64,000 nucleotides of DNA from Parvularcula sp. BBD 1991-13 (GCA_001657385.1 LYSZ01000007.1:98622-162621), one strand, 5' to 3'. Positions 43,950 through 52,966 are shown, counted from the stretch's first letter. Notes: generated from the letters alone by a model not told the origin. A program made the numbers and translations.

Positions 43950-44060
43950 AAGCCGGATCACGCCTCCGAGAGAGGCGTCAAGAATCAGTTCGTGCGGGCA
44001 TTCCGCAGGTTATAAACCGAGGGGCAACTCCTCGCCCGCCGATTACTATTTCAGCGGGAT
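43950..44060. ncRNA. Stem-loop element B (candidate structured RNA)
   Basis: Hairpins GCCTC/GAGGC (43964-43978), CGG/CCG with flanks (about 43993-44005) and CGAGG-GGCAACT-CCTCG (44018-44034), then CCCGC/GCGGG (44034-44058). It has the same order of hairpins as element A, and the GGCAACT loop is identical, but two stem pairs differ with both partners changed. Confidence 0.35.
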
Positions 44061-44183
44061 AATCATGATGCTGGAAAAAGATTATAAATCAAGTCCGGTT
44101 TGTTAAAAAACATACCCAAGTCACCGCCCCTAAAGATGCTGTTTGCGGCGGCATCTGTTCAGTTAACCAAGAATACGAAAGGG

Positions 44184-44270
44184 TGAGGCGGCCCGTTGCC
44201 CTCGGCAACCTGTATGCCGGTCTCATATCCTTCGCCATGAAAGACTTATAGATATGAAGAACCGCCTCAA
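44184..44270. repeat. Direct repeat R1 (gene-end fragment)
   Basis: About 87 bases nearly 80 percent identical to R2 (46077-46160), same orientation. Both start GAGGCGGCCCGTTGCCC and end ACCGCCTC. On the minus strand it resembles the end of a coding region (YETGIQVAEGNGPPHP here), so the copies are probably remnants of a gene 3-prime end. Confidence 0.55.
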
Positions 44271-44318
44271 GCGTAATATAGTCAAACACTATGACTGAAC
44301 AAGTCTATAAAACTGCTT

Positions 44319-44612
44319 TTAAAGCGGGTCGCTGATCCAGTCTTCGCGGCCGTGGCGAACTCGGAGGATCAGAACTTCGCCCTCTTCTTTTTCAATGTAA
44401 ACGATAATATGAGACCCGCACGGATGAATCCTTACCGGCGGATTGATTTCAAGGCGCTCCCTCGCCGCCCCCGGATGCTCCGTCAAAAATGCAAACGCGC
44501 GCTGAAGGCCAATCCAGTAGCGCTCGGCCGTTTCAACACCGAACCGCTGCACGCCATCGACATAAAGACGGACAAGATCCTCTTCGGCCTTGACGCTGAG
44601 ATCGTATGGCAT
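44319..44612 (-). CDS. parE: ParE-type toxin
   Basis: 97 residues with the ParE/RelE pattern: MPYDLSVKAEEDLVRLYVDG, RYWIGLQRAFAFLTEHPGAA and the C-terminal strands HPCGSHIIVYIEKEEGEVLI, RVRHGREDW. ParE inhibits DNA gyrase. The antitoxin gene lies six bases upstream on the same strand. Confidence 0.88.
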   Translation of the reverse strand: MPYDLSVKAEEDLVRLYVDGVQRFGVETAERYWIGLQRAFAFLTEHPGAARERLEINPPVRIHPCGSHIIVYIEKEEGEVLILRVRHGREDWISDPL

Positions 44613-44618
44613 TCGCGT

Positions 44619-44861
44619 TCAGTCGGTTCCCGCCTGCCTGCGTGCTTCTGTCAGGATATGCTCAAGCGACTTATCGCTGACGCCGCTTTTCATCGCCTCG
44701 GCGACAAGGGCCTGCATCCGGTCGATCTTTTCCCGGCGCTCCTGATCTCTCCGGATCAGATCGCGCAGGTAATCGCTGGCGCTGGCGTACCGACCCGATT
44801 CTGACTGTCCATCGACCCAGCTTTTCATGTCATCGGGCAGCGAGACATTCATGGTCGCCAT
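44619..44861 (-). CDS. parD: ParD-type antitoxin
   Basis: 80 residues from ATG 44861, preceded by GGAGGT. It begins with the ribbon-helix-helix MATMNVSLPDDMKSWVDGQS and continues ESGRYASASDYLRDLIRRDQ, a typical ParD sequence. The C-terminal helix binds ParE. It also represses the operon. Confidence 0.9.
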   Translation of the reverse strand: MATMNVSLPDDMKSWVDGQSESGRYASASDYLRDLIRRDQERREKIDRMQALVAEAMKSGVSDKSLEHILTEARRQAGTD

Positions 44862-44900
44862 ACGAGATACCTCCGTAAATGCGCAAAATATGGCATAGAT

Positions 44901-44925
44901 TGGCAAATATTGTCAATTATTGCCA
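44901..44925. promoter_or_regulatory. parDE promoter/operator
   Basis: TGGCAA (44901-44906) and TTGCCA (44920-44925) form an inverted repeat. On the minus strand TTGACA (44916 down to 44911) is a consensus -35 box inside it, with CATATT about 18 bases on. ParD binding here would block RNA polymerase. Confidence 0.5.
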
Positions 44926-44952
44926 TCGCTCATGAAAGGGGGCCTCTTTCCG

Positions 44953-45951
44953 TCAGCGCTGGCTATCCCCGTCTTTGTCCGCCCTGGCCTTGTCCGCTTC
45001 GGCTTTCAGGACTTCAAGGTGATCGCGCGCGGCAGTCGTCGCCAGCTTATACAGGGCCTCGACGCGCTCCAGCATCCACGCGATCTGCTCTTTCGTCACT
45101 TCATACTTCGAGCTGTAGCGCGCCAGCACGTAAGCCTCGTCAAGTTTCCGGAAATATCCTTTGAAGGGTTTGACCATAGGCCAAATGTCCTGAAAGCGCT
45201 TGTCGTGCTCCGCCGCCAGTGAGGACAGAACCGTCAGCTTATGGTTTTTTCTTATATAGGAGGTCCGTACTAAGAGAAATAGGCCATAGGAAAATTCGGC
45301 AGCTTGGTGAAGATCGAACGCTGCACTATTGTACCACCCCTTTTCTACGCCTGTCTTAGCATGGAATAAACGCTCCTCCGCTCGTTGTTTCCAAAGACTG
45401 TAATGGTCCTGTGCTATTTCATACGCCGGGATCGGCTCCGGTTTGCCGGGTGTCCGAAGGCGATGTTTTCGCCCTCCCCCGGTTTTCGTTTCGGGCAGTT
45501 CCCACAACGGTATGTGCTCATTGTAAATATCAGTAAAGAAATACCGCCCTTCCCGTAGGTAATTGTTTACCTCTTCGAGAGTATGAAAAATGCAGGACAC
45601 GTCCGTTCTGATCCGCTTTTCATGGCGCAAGCGGTCGTCAATCGGCAGGGTAAACTCGTCTTCCGTCAGCAACTCGTTGTTCACGACAACAAGAATATCG
45701 AAGTCGGAGAAGTATTGCCCGTCGGGATCATCGACCCATTCGTCTCGTGCATATGATCCGAACAGCAAGATCATCACCACCTTGCCGGTACGCCGCTTTT
45801 CGGCGGTCGAAAATTTCAGCTTTTCGGCGTAACCGTCGCGAATGATCTCGGCCGCCAGCGCCAGCTCGCGGCGCTTGCCCTCGGGTAGATTGCCAAGCAA
45901 CGGATTGTCCATTACCGCTTCGTATCGCCTATCGTCTTGATCGTCGCTCAC
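44953..45951 (-). CDS. Nucleotidyltransferase plus HEPN-like protein
   Basis: 332 residues from GTG 45951, which follows AGGAAGAGG; ATG 45912 is the alternative. The front has the MNT nucleotidyltransferase active site: LLFGSYARDEW and SDFDILVVV (GS...D-x-D). The C-terminal part (about residues 200-310) is helical and HEPN-like (NSAAFDLHQAAEFSYGLFLL), although I cannot confirm an RX4-6H motif. MNT and HEPN are usually separate toxin-antitoxin partners; here they are fused in one chain. Fused forms are known, and the role may be defence or tRNA modification. Confidence 0.75.
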   Translation of the reverse strand: MSDDQDDRRYEAVMDNPLLGNLPEGKRRELALAAEIIRDGYAEKLKFSTAEKRRTGKVVMILLFGSYARDEWVDDPDGQYFSDFDILVVVNNELLTEDEFTLPIDDRLRHEKRIRTDVSCIFHTLEEVNNYLREGRYFFTDIYNEHIPLWELPETKTGGGRKHRLRTPGKPEPIPAYEIAQDHYSLWKQRAEERLFHAKTGVEKGWYNSAAFDLHQAAEFSYGLFLLVRTSYIRKNHKLTVLSSLAAEHDKRFQDIWPMVKPFKGYFRKLDEAYVLARYSSKYEVTKEQIAWMLERVEALYKLATTAARDHLEVLKAEADKARADKDGDSQR

Positions 45952-46076
45952 GCCTCTTCCTTCGGCCCAGCGCGCGCTTGCGGCGCACAGGAAACGCTTA
46001 ACTCTTATCAATAATCCGTCCTGCCGGGGCATACAACATCAAGGCCGTTAACTAAAATCCGATCTCGAAATGAGGA

Positions 46077-46160
46077 TGAGGCGGCCCGTTGCCCACGGCA
46101 ACCTGTGCGCCGGGCTCATAGCCTTCGGCCGAAACCTTATAGCCATGAGGGACCGCCTCG
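46077..46160. repeat. Direct repeat R2 (gene-end fragment)
   Basis: About 84 bases matching R1 and in the same direction. On the minus strand it reads PHGYKVSAEGYEPGAQVAV, GNGPPHPHFEIGF and a stop at about 46052. It and R1 bracket the parDE and MNT/HEPN genes. Confidence 0.55.
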
Positions 46161-46322
46161 CGTGCGATCATATGTCATCGAGCCCGCTATTCAAGTGAAA
46201 CCCCACGCCGGGGATTGGGGTCTTTCTCTCCGCCGGCCGGGGGCGAGCGGTTTCATGATCGGCAACAATCCGGCACAGGTGCAAAGAAAAGCGGTATGGA
46301 GAATGATGCTCATCCTTCGCTA

Positions 46323-46745
46323 CTATCGTTGAACCGCGCGGGATTGTTCCTGTCCCTTCTGCAGCGCCGAGTTCAATTTGATCTGCATTGGCCAGACCTG
46401 ATCGCTCACGCCCCTGCTGAGGCCCGCTTTCCAGGCCCGCCCATTGCCTCGCCAGTCCTGACCGAACCGTCCCTCAATGGCCGTCAGGAGCGCGCGGCCT
46501 TCTTTGATCAGCGCTGCTCGCGCCGGGCCGTTTTCGTCATCCCCCAAAGGAACGAGCCCAACACGGAATAAGGCGATAGCCTTTTCAAGCGCGGTTGAAG
46601 CGGCCGGCACGACCGTCTTGAATTGTCTGGTTGTTTCCGCCTCGCTTTCGCGAATGGCGTCAACTGTGCTCTGTATACTGCCTTTATAATCTCGCGCGAG
46701 GACCTTCGCCTCGCACAGGGCGCCGCGCCTGACTGCGTTGTCCAC
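46323..46745 (-). CDS. Hypothetical protein, possibly truncated
   Basis: 140 residues if GTG 46745 is used, with no ribosome site, so the true 5-prime end may be missing. It is helical and charged (VDAIRESEAETTRQFKTVVP, EKAIALFRVGLVPLGDDENG). No family recognised. It lies beside IS debris, which suggests truncation by an insertion or deletion. Confidence 0.35.
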   Translation of the reverse strand: MDNAVRRGALCEAKVLARDYKGSIQSTVDAIRESEAETTRQFKTVVPAASTALEKAIALFRVGLVPLGDDENGPARAALIKEGRALLTAIEGRFGQDWRGNGRAWKAGLSRGVSDQVWPMQIKLNSALQKGQEQSRAVQR

Positions 46746-46861
46746 AAAAGTAGTGCGATAGATTTCACATCTAAATCAAGGGACGCACGCCGTTAGCGTG
46801 CATTCATCTACTACCCGAAAAGTCCCTTGAATGGGCGTCGAGCTTTTCGGAGCGATTTTTT

Positions 46862-46980
46862 GGCTGCGAAACGTAGTGGATACGATAAAACATCGAAGTA
46901 TTCGGACGCGCAGAAGGCGTTCATCGTCGAGCGGGAAGAAGGCGGAAAGCCTGTGACGGAGATCTGCGGCAAGGATGACG
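46862..46980 (+). mobile_element. IS3-family orfA 5-prime remnant
   Basis: Reading forward gives KTSKYSDAQKAFIVEREEGG then KPVTEICGK, which is close to the IS3/IS407-type OrfA start (SK.S.AQKAFI....EG.PV.EICRK). The helix-turn-helix is cut off after about 35 residues. No inverted terminal repeats or orfB are present. Confidence 0.55.
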
Positions 46981-47234
46981 GAGCCTTGACCTGGCGCGGC
47001 TCCTGTCCGGCGTCCATGCGCTTCAGGGCAATCGTTCCTTGCCCAGATCGGCGCCGCCGCCACGATAGCAGAGGCATCCTCCCCGGGCGATTGATACTCT
47101 CCCGGAAACCCTCTCCGATGTCCCCGCCGCCGGCGCCCCAGAGACCCGGCCACGACCGGAAGTTCGCCGCCCCTTATGATAAGCTGTTGAAAATACCGCC
47201 ATAACAAGCGCCGGGGTGCGTCATGACATGATTT
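46981..47234. other. Debris region
   Basis: About 250 bases after the IS3 remnant without a supported gene. Minus-strand frames are proline/arginine-rich and look like noise. The sequence may include further fragments I cannot identify. Confidence 0.3.
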
Positions 47235-47235
47235 C

Positions 47236-47271
47236 TTGACTCCGCGCAATCAAAAAGAACAAAATAAGAAC
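47236..47271 (+). promoter_or_regulatory. SOS promoter of imuA with LexA box
   Basis: TTGACT at 47236-47241 is the -35 candidate. GAAC-N7-GAAC at 47257-47271 is the alphaproteobacterial LexA box, placed over the -10 region. ATG 47275 follows only three bases later, so the message may be leaderless. Confidence 0.7.
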
Positions 47272-47274
47272 ATT

Positions 47275-47901
47275 ATGCAATTCAGGAACCTGCCATCTGG
47301 CGCGGTTGTCCGCGCCTGCGAGGATTTGTGTGCGCAAAAGAACGCCCCCGTCGATCTCGGCGCCGGCGTGGAAATTGCGCACGGACGGATCCATGAGGCC
47401 CTCGGCGCTGCCCGGGATCATTTTGCGTTGGCGATCGCTGCAAAGCTAACCGGAGCTGTCGCCTGGATCGGCGACCGTGACGACGTTCAATCCCTCGCTG
47501 CAACGGGACTACAAGATTTTATTGATCCGAGCCGGCTCATTTTGATCACGGCGATGACGCGCCTTGAAGCGCTTTGGACGGCTGAAAAAGCGCTTCGAAG
47601 CGGCGGCGCTGATGTTGTTGTTGCAGAGCTGCAGAACGGGCCGGATCTGACGGAAAGCCAGCGCCTGCAAATCGCCGCCCATGAAAGCGGCGCAATCGGG
47701 CTCATCCTTATTTCAGGTCGCGCTCAAGCCTCCGCTTGCCAGACCAGATGGCTATGCACGCCGCATACGGATGATGAATTTCTGTGGGAGTGGCGACGTC
47801 AAAAAGATCGTATGGGGACGACTGGCGCTTGGCGTGCAGGTCGGTTGGGAGAGCAGAATGGCGCGCATATTGTCCATTTGGCTGCCGACCCTGCCGCTTG
47901 A
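47275..47901 (+). CDS. imuA: ImuA, SOS mutasome accessory protein
   Basis: 208 residues. ImuA is a RecA/SulA-like protein found with imuB and dnaE2. The chain has DLGAGVEIAHGRIHEALGAA, IAAKLTGAVAWIGDRDDVQS and DPSRLILITAMTRLEALWTA. The Walker-like motif of RecA is not preserved, as usual. It recruits or supports error-prone synthesis after DNA damage. Its end overlaps imuB by 44 bases. Confidence 0.92.
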   Translation: MQFRNLPSGAVVRACEDLCAQKNAPVDLGAGVEIAHGRIHEALGAARDHFALAIAAKLTGAVAWIGDRDDVQSLAATGLQDFIDPSRLILITAMTRLEALWTAEKALRSGGADVVVAELQNGPDLTESQRLQIAAHESGAIGLILISGRAQASACQTRWLCTPHTDDEFLWEWRRQKDRMGTTGAWRAGRLGEQNGAHIVHLAADPAA

Positions 47902-49342
47902 TCGTCTTGTTCGTCGTGACGATCCGCGAACGGGAGGCCCCTTCGCGATTGTCAACGAAAAGAACAACGCATGGCGTCTCACTTGTGTGAATGACGCGGC
48001 GGCGAAAGAAGGCTTGACGCCTGACCTCTCTCTCGCTGACGCCAGAGCAATCTCGCCCGACTTGTTGACCGAACGCGCCGATCCCGCCCGGGAATCCGGA
48101 CTGTTACGCGCGCTTTGGCGATGGTCGGATCAGCTATCGCCGTCATCTTTTATCGATGAACCGGACGGACTTGTCCTCGACATAACCGGCTGCGCGCATC
48201 TCTTCGGCGGTGAAGCCTCAATGGCCGCACACGCGAGCGCCGAGCTTTCACGCCTGCGTTTTCAGTGCCGTCTTGCCATCGCCGACACGAGAGGCGCAGC
48301 CTGGTCTCTCGCGCGGTTCAGTCCTGACCCGATATCGAATGCGCCTCCCGGCCAAACCAAAGACGCGCTCCAACATCTTCCTGTTGACGCGCTCAAGGTG
48401 GGCTCTGATGTTAAAGACGATCTGAAACGTCTCGGTCTCACGTCGATCGGACAGCTCTATTCGATCAAAACCAGCGAACTCGCCCGCCGGTTCGGCATGG
48501 AGCTTGTCAAAGCCCTTGGCTGCGCACTGGGTCTTGAACCGGAACCCGTCACGCCGATACGCGCGCCGTCTATCTTTGCGGCGCGTATGTCCCTTCCAGA
48601 ACCGATAGGACTCACCGCTGATGTCCTTTCGGTCCTGGAGAGGCTTTCGAACTCTGTTTGTTCAAGGTTGCGCGATGACGGCAAAGGCGCGCTCCGTTTT
48701 CGCCTGACCATCCGCTGTGTCGATACGGGCGATCATGACATATCAGTCGGCTTTGCGCGACCATGCTCAGCAACGGACTTGCTGATAGAGCAGTTTCGCC
48801 ACCCGCTTGAAAATTTCAAAATCGAGTTTGGCGCCGACTGGCTCCGTCTAGTCGCCGACGCTGTGGAGCCTTTGCATACGCAACAATTGACTCTTGGCGA
48901 AAGGGACAAAGCGCATGACGCAACCCTCCGTATGCTTACGACAATTGGAAACCGTCTCGGGTTTGATCGCCTTCGAATGTATCGGCCGTTGGAAAGCCAC
49001 CTTCCCGAAGGAGAGTTTGAGACGGTCGAAGTCGTTGACGCCGTCGACAAGCCTGTATGGCGAAAATCGCCGCGAAAGCGACCCTTGCGGATCTTTCGCC
49101 CGCCGCAGCGATTGCGGATCCTCTCGCCCGGACGCCCGCCTGGGCGAATTGAATGGCGCGGCGCCATCTATTCAACGAAATCGGCTGAGGGCCCGGAGCG
49201 CCTGACGGCTGAATGGTGGCGCCCGGACGACGAACGAACCCGTGACTACTGGACAATCCGGACGAATGAGGGCGCTCGGCTTTGGCTCCTGAATTATGTG
49301 GGCGCCAAAACCTATGACTGGCGTGTCGCAGGCGTTTTCTGA
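47858..49342 (+). CDS. imuB: ImuB, Y-family polymerase-like protein
   Basis: 494 residues from ATG 47858. It begins MARILSIWLPTLPLDRLVRR, the ImuB start, and continues with the Y-family palm region (DEPDGLVLDITGCAHLFGGE). The usual catalytic acidic triad is not complete, as expected for ImuB, which serves as a scaffold to the beta clamp. The C-terminus has the RPPQRLRILSPGRPPGRIEW and YDWRVAGVF region. Its stop overlaps the dnaE2 ATG. Confidence 0.94.
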   Translation: MARILSIWLPTLPLDRLVRRDDPRTGGPFAIVNEKNNAWRLTCVNDAAAKEGLTPDLSLADARAISPDLLTERADPARESGLLRALWRWSDQLSPSSFIDEPDGLVLDITGCAHLFGGEASMAAHASAELSRLRFQCRLAIADTRGAAWSLARFSPDPISNAPPGQTKDALQHLPVDALKVGSDVKDDLKRLGLTSIGQLYSIKTSELARRFGMELVKALGCALGLEPEPVTPIRAPSIFAARMSLPEPIGLTADVLSVLERLSNSVCSRLRDDGKGALRFRLTIRCVDTGDHDISVGFARPCSATDLLIEQFRHPLENFKIEFGADWLRLVADAVEPLHTQQLTLGERDKAHDATLRMLTTIGNRLGFDRLRMYRPLESHLPEGEFETVEVVDAVDKPVWRKSPRKRPLRIFRPPQRLRILSPGRPPGRIEWRGAIYSTKSAEGPERLTAEWWRPDDERTRDYWTIRTNEGARLWLLNYVGAKTYDWRVAGVF

Positions 49343-52300
49343 TGCGTTACGCCGAACTTCAGACCGCCAGCAATTTCACATTTCTCACCGGCGCTTCCCA
49401 CGCCGAGGAACTGGTTGAGCGCGCGGCGACGCTCGGGCTCGGCGCGATCGCGATAACCGACAGGAACACGTTTGGCGGGATCGTCCGCGCCCATACCGCC
49501 GCCGAACAGTTTGGCGTGCGCCTCATCATCGGCGTCAAACTTGCCTTGAGAAACGGCGCTGAACTGCTTGCCTATCCCAAGAACAAGCAGGCCTACGCCC
49601 GGTTGTGTCGTCTCCTCACCGTCGGCAAACGGCGTGCAGAAAAAGGCGCCTGCGACCTCACGCTAAAAGACGTCCTCCAGTTCGGAGCCGACGTGATCTT
49701 TGTCATCGCCGATGGAACCGACCCGCATTCAGTCGGTCCTGAACTTATTGCGGCATTTGACGGCCGCGTCTTCGTTGGGATGGCGCCGCGCTACGATGGT
49801 CAGGACCAGAGCCGCTTTACGATGCGCGCCATAGCAGCCGAAGCGCTCGGCGCCGCTCTCGTCGCCCTCGGCGACGCGATCATGCATGAAAGCTCCCGCA
49901 TTCGCGTTGCAGACATTCTTTCCTGCATTCGCGAACAAACGACAATTGACCAGCTCGGCCGCCTTGCGCAACCAAACGCCGAACGCCGGATCAAATCCGA
50001 GTTTGAAATGCGGCGGATGTTTAGGGACCACCCCACCGCCATTAGAAATACTTCGGTCATCGCAGACCAATGCACATTCTCGCTAAACGAACTCAATTAT
50101 GAGTACCCGAACGAAGACTATGATGGCTCGTCGCCGAATGTTCGTCTGCGCAAACTCACAGAACAGGGCTTGCAAAAACGCTATCCTGACGGCGCTCCAT
50201 TGAAAATTCAGGCGATGGTTGAAAAAGAGTTGCGCCTGATCGCCGAGCTCGACTTCGCCAAATATTTTCTGACCGTCTATGAGATTGTCGCATTCGCCCG
50301 GTCGCAAGGCATTCTCTGTCAGGGCCGCGGCAGCGCGGCCAACTCGGTTGTGTGCTATTGCCTTGGCGTCACCGAGGCCTCGCCTGAGACCATTACGATG
50401 GTGGTTGAGAGGTTTATTTCGGAAGCGCGGAACGAACCGCCTGACATAGACATTGACTTCGAGCATGGCGATCAGCGTGAGCGCGTCATTCAGCATATTT
50501 TTGATAAATATGGCCGGGAGCGCGCCGCCATATGTTCGACCGTCGTTCATTTCAGGACACGCAAAGCCGTCCGCGAGGTCGGAAAAGCCATGGGCCTTTC
50601 GGATGACTGCGTATCGGCTCTTGCGAGCCAGGTCTGGGGAACATCGAGCGCCGGTTTAGGCGAAGAACGCGCGAAGGCCGCCGGGTTGAGCATCGCCGAT
50701 CACCGGGTGCGTCTCACTCTCGAATTATCGAAGGAGATTATCGGCTTTCCTCGGCACCTATCACAGCATGTCGGCGGCTTCGTAATAACGGACGGCCGTC
50801 TTGACGAGCTTTGTCCCATCGAAAACGCCGCCATGCCGGACAGGACGATCATAGAGTGGGACAAAAATGATATTGAAGCGCTCGGCATCCTGAAAATCGA
50901 TGTTCTCGCCCTTGGGATGCTCTCGTGCATCCGAAAGTCTTTCGATCTTCTCCGGGTCTGGAAGGGGCAGGAGTTGACGCTCGCCACGCTCCCAAAGGAA
51001 GACCCTTCCGTATACGATATGCTTTGTATCGCGGATACGGTCGGCGTATTCCAGATCGAATCCCGCGCGCAGATGAACTTCCTGCCCCGCATGAGGCCGC
51101 GAAACTATCGCGATCTGATTGCTGAAGTCGCCATCATACGGCCCGGACCGATACAGGGCGATATGGTTCATCCCTTTATTCGCCGCCGCCGCGGCGAGGA
51201 AGAGGTGACATACCCGTCTGAAGACTTGAAAGGCGTTCTTGAGCGCACTTACGGCGTGCCCCTTTATCAAGAACAGGCGATGCAAATCGCTGTGGTCGCC
51301 GCAGGCTTCACGCCGACAGAAGCGGACGCGTTGCGCCGGGCCCTTGGCGGCTTTAATCGTCTCGGGCGCATCGAGGATTTTAAGTCGCGGTTTATCCATG
51401 GCTGCCTTCAACGCGGATATGATCCGCAATTTGCCGAGAATTGTTTCAAACAGCTTGAGGGTTTTTCCAGCTACGGGTTTCCGGAATCGCACGCCGCAAG
51501 TTTCGCGTTGCTGGTTTACGCTTCCGCATGGCTGAAAAAGCATCACCCGGAAGTCTTTTGTTGTGCGATTCTCAACGCACAGCCCATGGGGTTTTATGCC
51601 CCGGCGCAGTTGATCAAAGATGCACGCGAGCATGGCGTTAAGATCCTTCCGATTTGCATACAGAATAGCTTTTGGGAAAATGTGCTGGAGCCTGCCGGCA
51701 ACGGGAGCTTCGCGGTGCGGCTGGGTTTCCGTCAGATCAAAGGCCTGCCGGAAGATGACGGTCTTTGGATCGCAGCGGCCAGAGGCCCTGGATACCGCTC
51801 AATTGACGACGTTTGGCGACGCGCCGGCCTGGGGCGCGGTTTGTTGGCGCGCCTCGCAGCGGCAAACGCCTTTAGCGCCTTTGGGTTGAAACGCCGGGAA
51901 GCCTTCTGGACGGTTAAGGGGATTTCTGGCGACAAGCCACTGCCTTTGTTTGAGGAGCTCGGAGAAAATCTCCCGGAAACGAGCGTTGATTTCCCGCTGC
52001 TCACGGCCAAAGAGGAGGTGTTTAACGACTATCTCGCGACACGGTTTAGCCTGGGCGAGCATCCTGTTGCCCTTTTGGCATCAGAGATCGGGCCCTTCGA
52101 TAAAGCCGCCTCTCTGCGAGAGACCCCGGACGGCCATTGGGTGACGGTCAGCGGTCTCGTGATTACCCGGCAACGCCCTGGCACAGCAAGCGGGGTGATT
52201 TTTATCACACTGGAAGACGGAACCGGCGTCAGCAATCTTATCATCTGGCCCAAGACTTTCGCGCGTAATAGGAAGACGGTCATGGCCGGTCGTCTCATCA

Positions 52301-52620
52301 AGGTTCACGGCAGGCTGCAGCGCGAAGGGATCGTCACCCATGTCATCGCTACACACATTGAGGACCACTCATCTCTGCTTGATCATATGGGAGATGCGCA
52401 AGGCGGCGCCTATCAAATCGACCCCTCTTATGACAATCCGGATGAAGCTAAGCGCGCGGTCGCCGAAAAAAGGTACGCTCTAAAGCGGGAGCCTCGCCAT
52501 CCCCCGGCTGAAGAGATTACAACCGCCCTACAGCGCGCTCAGCTGGCGTCTTTCGGCGCCGGCGCTCGCCATCCTCGTGAGCAAGCAAAAAAACTCTTTT
52601 ACAGCCGCGATTACCGATAG
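49342..52620 (+). CDS. dnaE2: DnaE2 (ImuC), error-prone DNA polymerase III alpha
   Basis: 1092 residues, the normal DnaE2 length. The PHP domain is at the front (YAELQTASNFTFLTGASHAE). The C-family polymerase core has CQGRGSAANSVVCYCLGVTE and catalytic aspartates in PDIDIDFEHG near residue 368. The C-terminal OB-fold (VTVSGLVITRQRPGTASGVI) lacks the beta-clamp-strong tail of the replicative enzyme. With ImuA and ImuB it performs mutagenic translesion synthesis. All three share the LexA-controlled promoter. Confidence 0.96.
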   Translation: MRYAELQTASNFTFLTGASHAEELVERAATLGLGAIAITDRNTFGGIVRAHTAAEQFGVRLIIGVKLALRNGAELLAYPKNKQAYARLCRLLTVGKRRAEKGACDLTLKDVLQFGADVIFVIADGTDPHSVGPELIAAFDGRVFVGMAPRYDGQDQSRFTMRAIAAEALGAALVALGDAIMHESSRIRVADILSCIREQTTIDQLGRLAQPNAERRIKSEFEMRRMFRDHPTAIRNTSVIADQCTFSLNELNYEYPNEDYDGSSPNVRLRKLTEQGLQKRYPDGAPLKIQAMVEKELRLIAELDFAKYFLTVYEIVAFARSQGILCQGRGSAANSVVCYCLGVTEASPETITMVVERFISEARNEPPDIDIDFEHGDQRERVIQHIFDKYGRERAAICSTVVHFRTRKAVREVGKAMGLSDDCVSALASQVWGTSSAGLGEERAKAAGLSIADHRVRLTLELSKEIIGFPRHLSQHVGGFVITDGRLDELCPIENAAMPDRTIIEWDKNDIEALGILKIDVLALGMLSCIRKSFDLLRVWKGQELTLATLPKEDPSVYDMLCIADTVGVFQIESRAQMNFLPRMRPRNYRDLIAEVAIIRPGPIQGDMVHPFIRRRRGEEEVTYPSEDLKGVLERTYGVPLYQEQAMQIAVVAAGFTPTEADALRRALGGFNRLGRIEDFKSRFIHGCLQRGYDPQFAENCFKQLEGFSSYGFPESHAASFALLVYASAWLKKHHPEVFCCAILNAQPMGFYAPAQLIKDAREHGVKILPICIQNSFWENVLEPAGNGSFAVRLGFRQIKGLPEDDGLWIAAARGPGYRSIDDVWRRAGLGRGLLARLAAANAFSAFGLKRREAFWTVKGISGDKPLPLFEELGENLPETSVDFPLLTAKEEVFNDYLATRFSLGEHPVALLASEIGPFDKAASLRETPDGHWVTVSGLVITRQRPGTASGVIFITLEDGTGVSNLIIWPKTFARNRKTVMAGRLIKVHGRLQREGIVTHVIATHIEDHSSLLDHMGDAQGGAYQIDPSYDNPDEAKRAVAEKRYALKREPRHPPAEEITTALQRAQLASFGAGARHPREQAKKLFYSRDYR

Positions 52621-52732
52621 AATCAGTGTTGGAACTTTCCATCCAGAAAGCAACTCTGACCGGCGCCAGGTGAGCCGCGTTGTGGCGCGCGCGGTTCAAA
52701 ACGTCAGCGGACTGTGTCCGACCTGGGCTTGC

Positions 52733-52966
52733 CTATGCATCGACGGGCAAGTAGCCGCGTCTCAGCTTTTGTTTCAGGATCCGCTTCCGCGCAGCGCGCG
52801 CCGCAAACTCGTCGCCATGGCTTTCAAGCTTTTGCCGGCCTGCACGGCCGATCCGGCCCCAATGACGAACAACAGTCCATGCGCCGAAAAGGTCGCGCTG
52901 TACGTCCAATGCGTAAAAGCGATACATGTTCTGTTTTCGATCTATGCATTCCAGTCTAATTGCCAT
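52733..52966 (-). CDS. WGR-domain protein
   Basis: 77 residues from ATG 52966 (MAIRLECIDRKQNMYRFYAL). The WGR motif itself (VVRHWGRIGRAG) and the following KLESHGDEFAARAARKRILK match the domain found in PARP and in small stand-alone bacterial proteins. It binds nucleic acid or proteins. It converges with dnaE2 across a 112-base gap; any functional link is unproven. Confidence 0.85.
   Translation of the reverse strand: MAIRLECIDRKQNMYRFYALDVQRDLFGAWTVVRHWGRIGRAGRQKLESHGDEFAARAARKRILKQKLRRGYLPVDA

Noticed and set aside
43852..44106. 84-residue plus-strand frame
   Set aside because: It overlaps stem-loop element B, has no ribosome site and no family likeness.
46827..47204. 125-residue plus-strand gene
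   Set aside because: Only its first part matches an IS3 OrfA; the remainder is unrelated low-complexity sequence.
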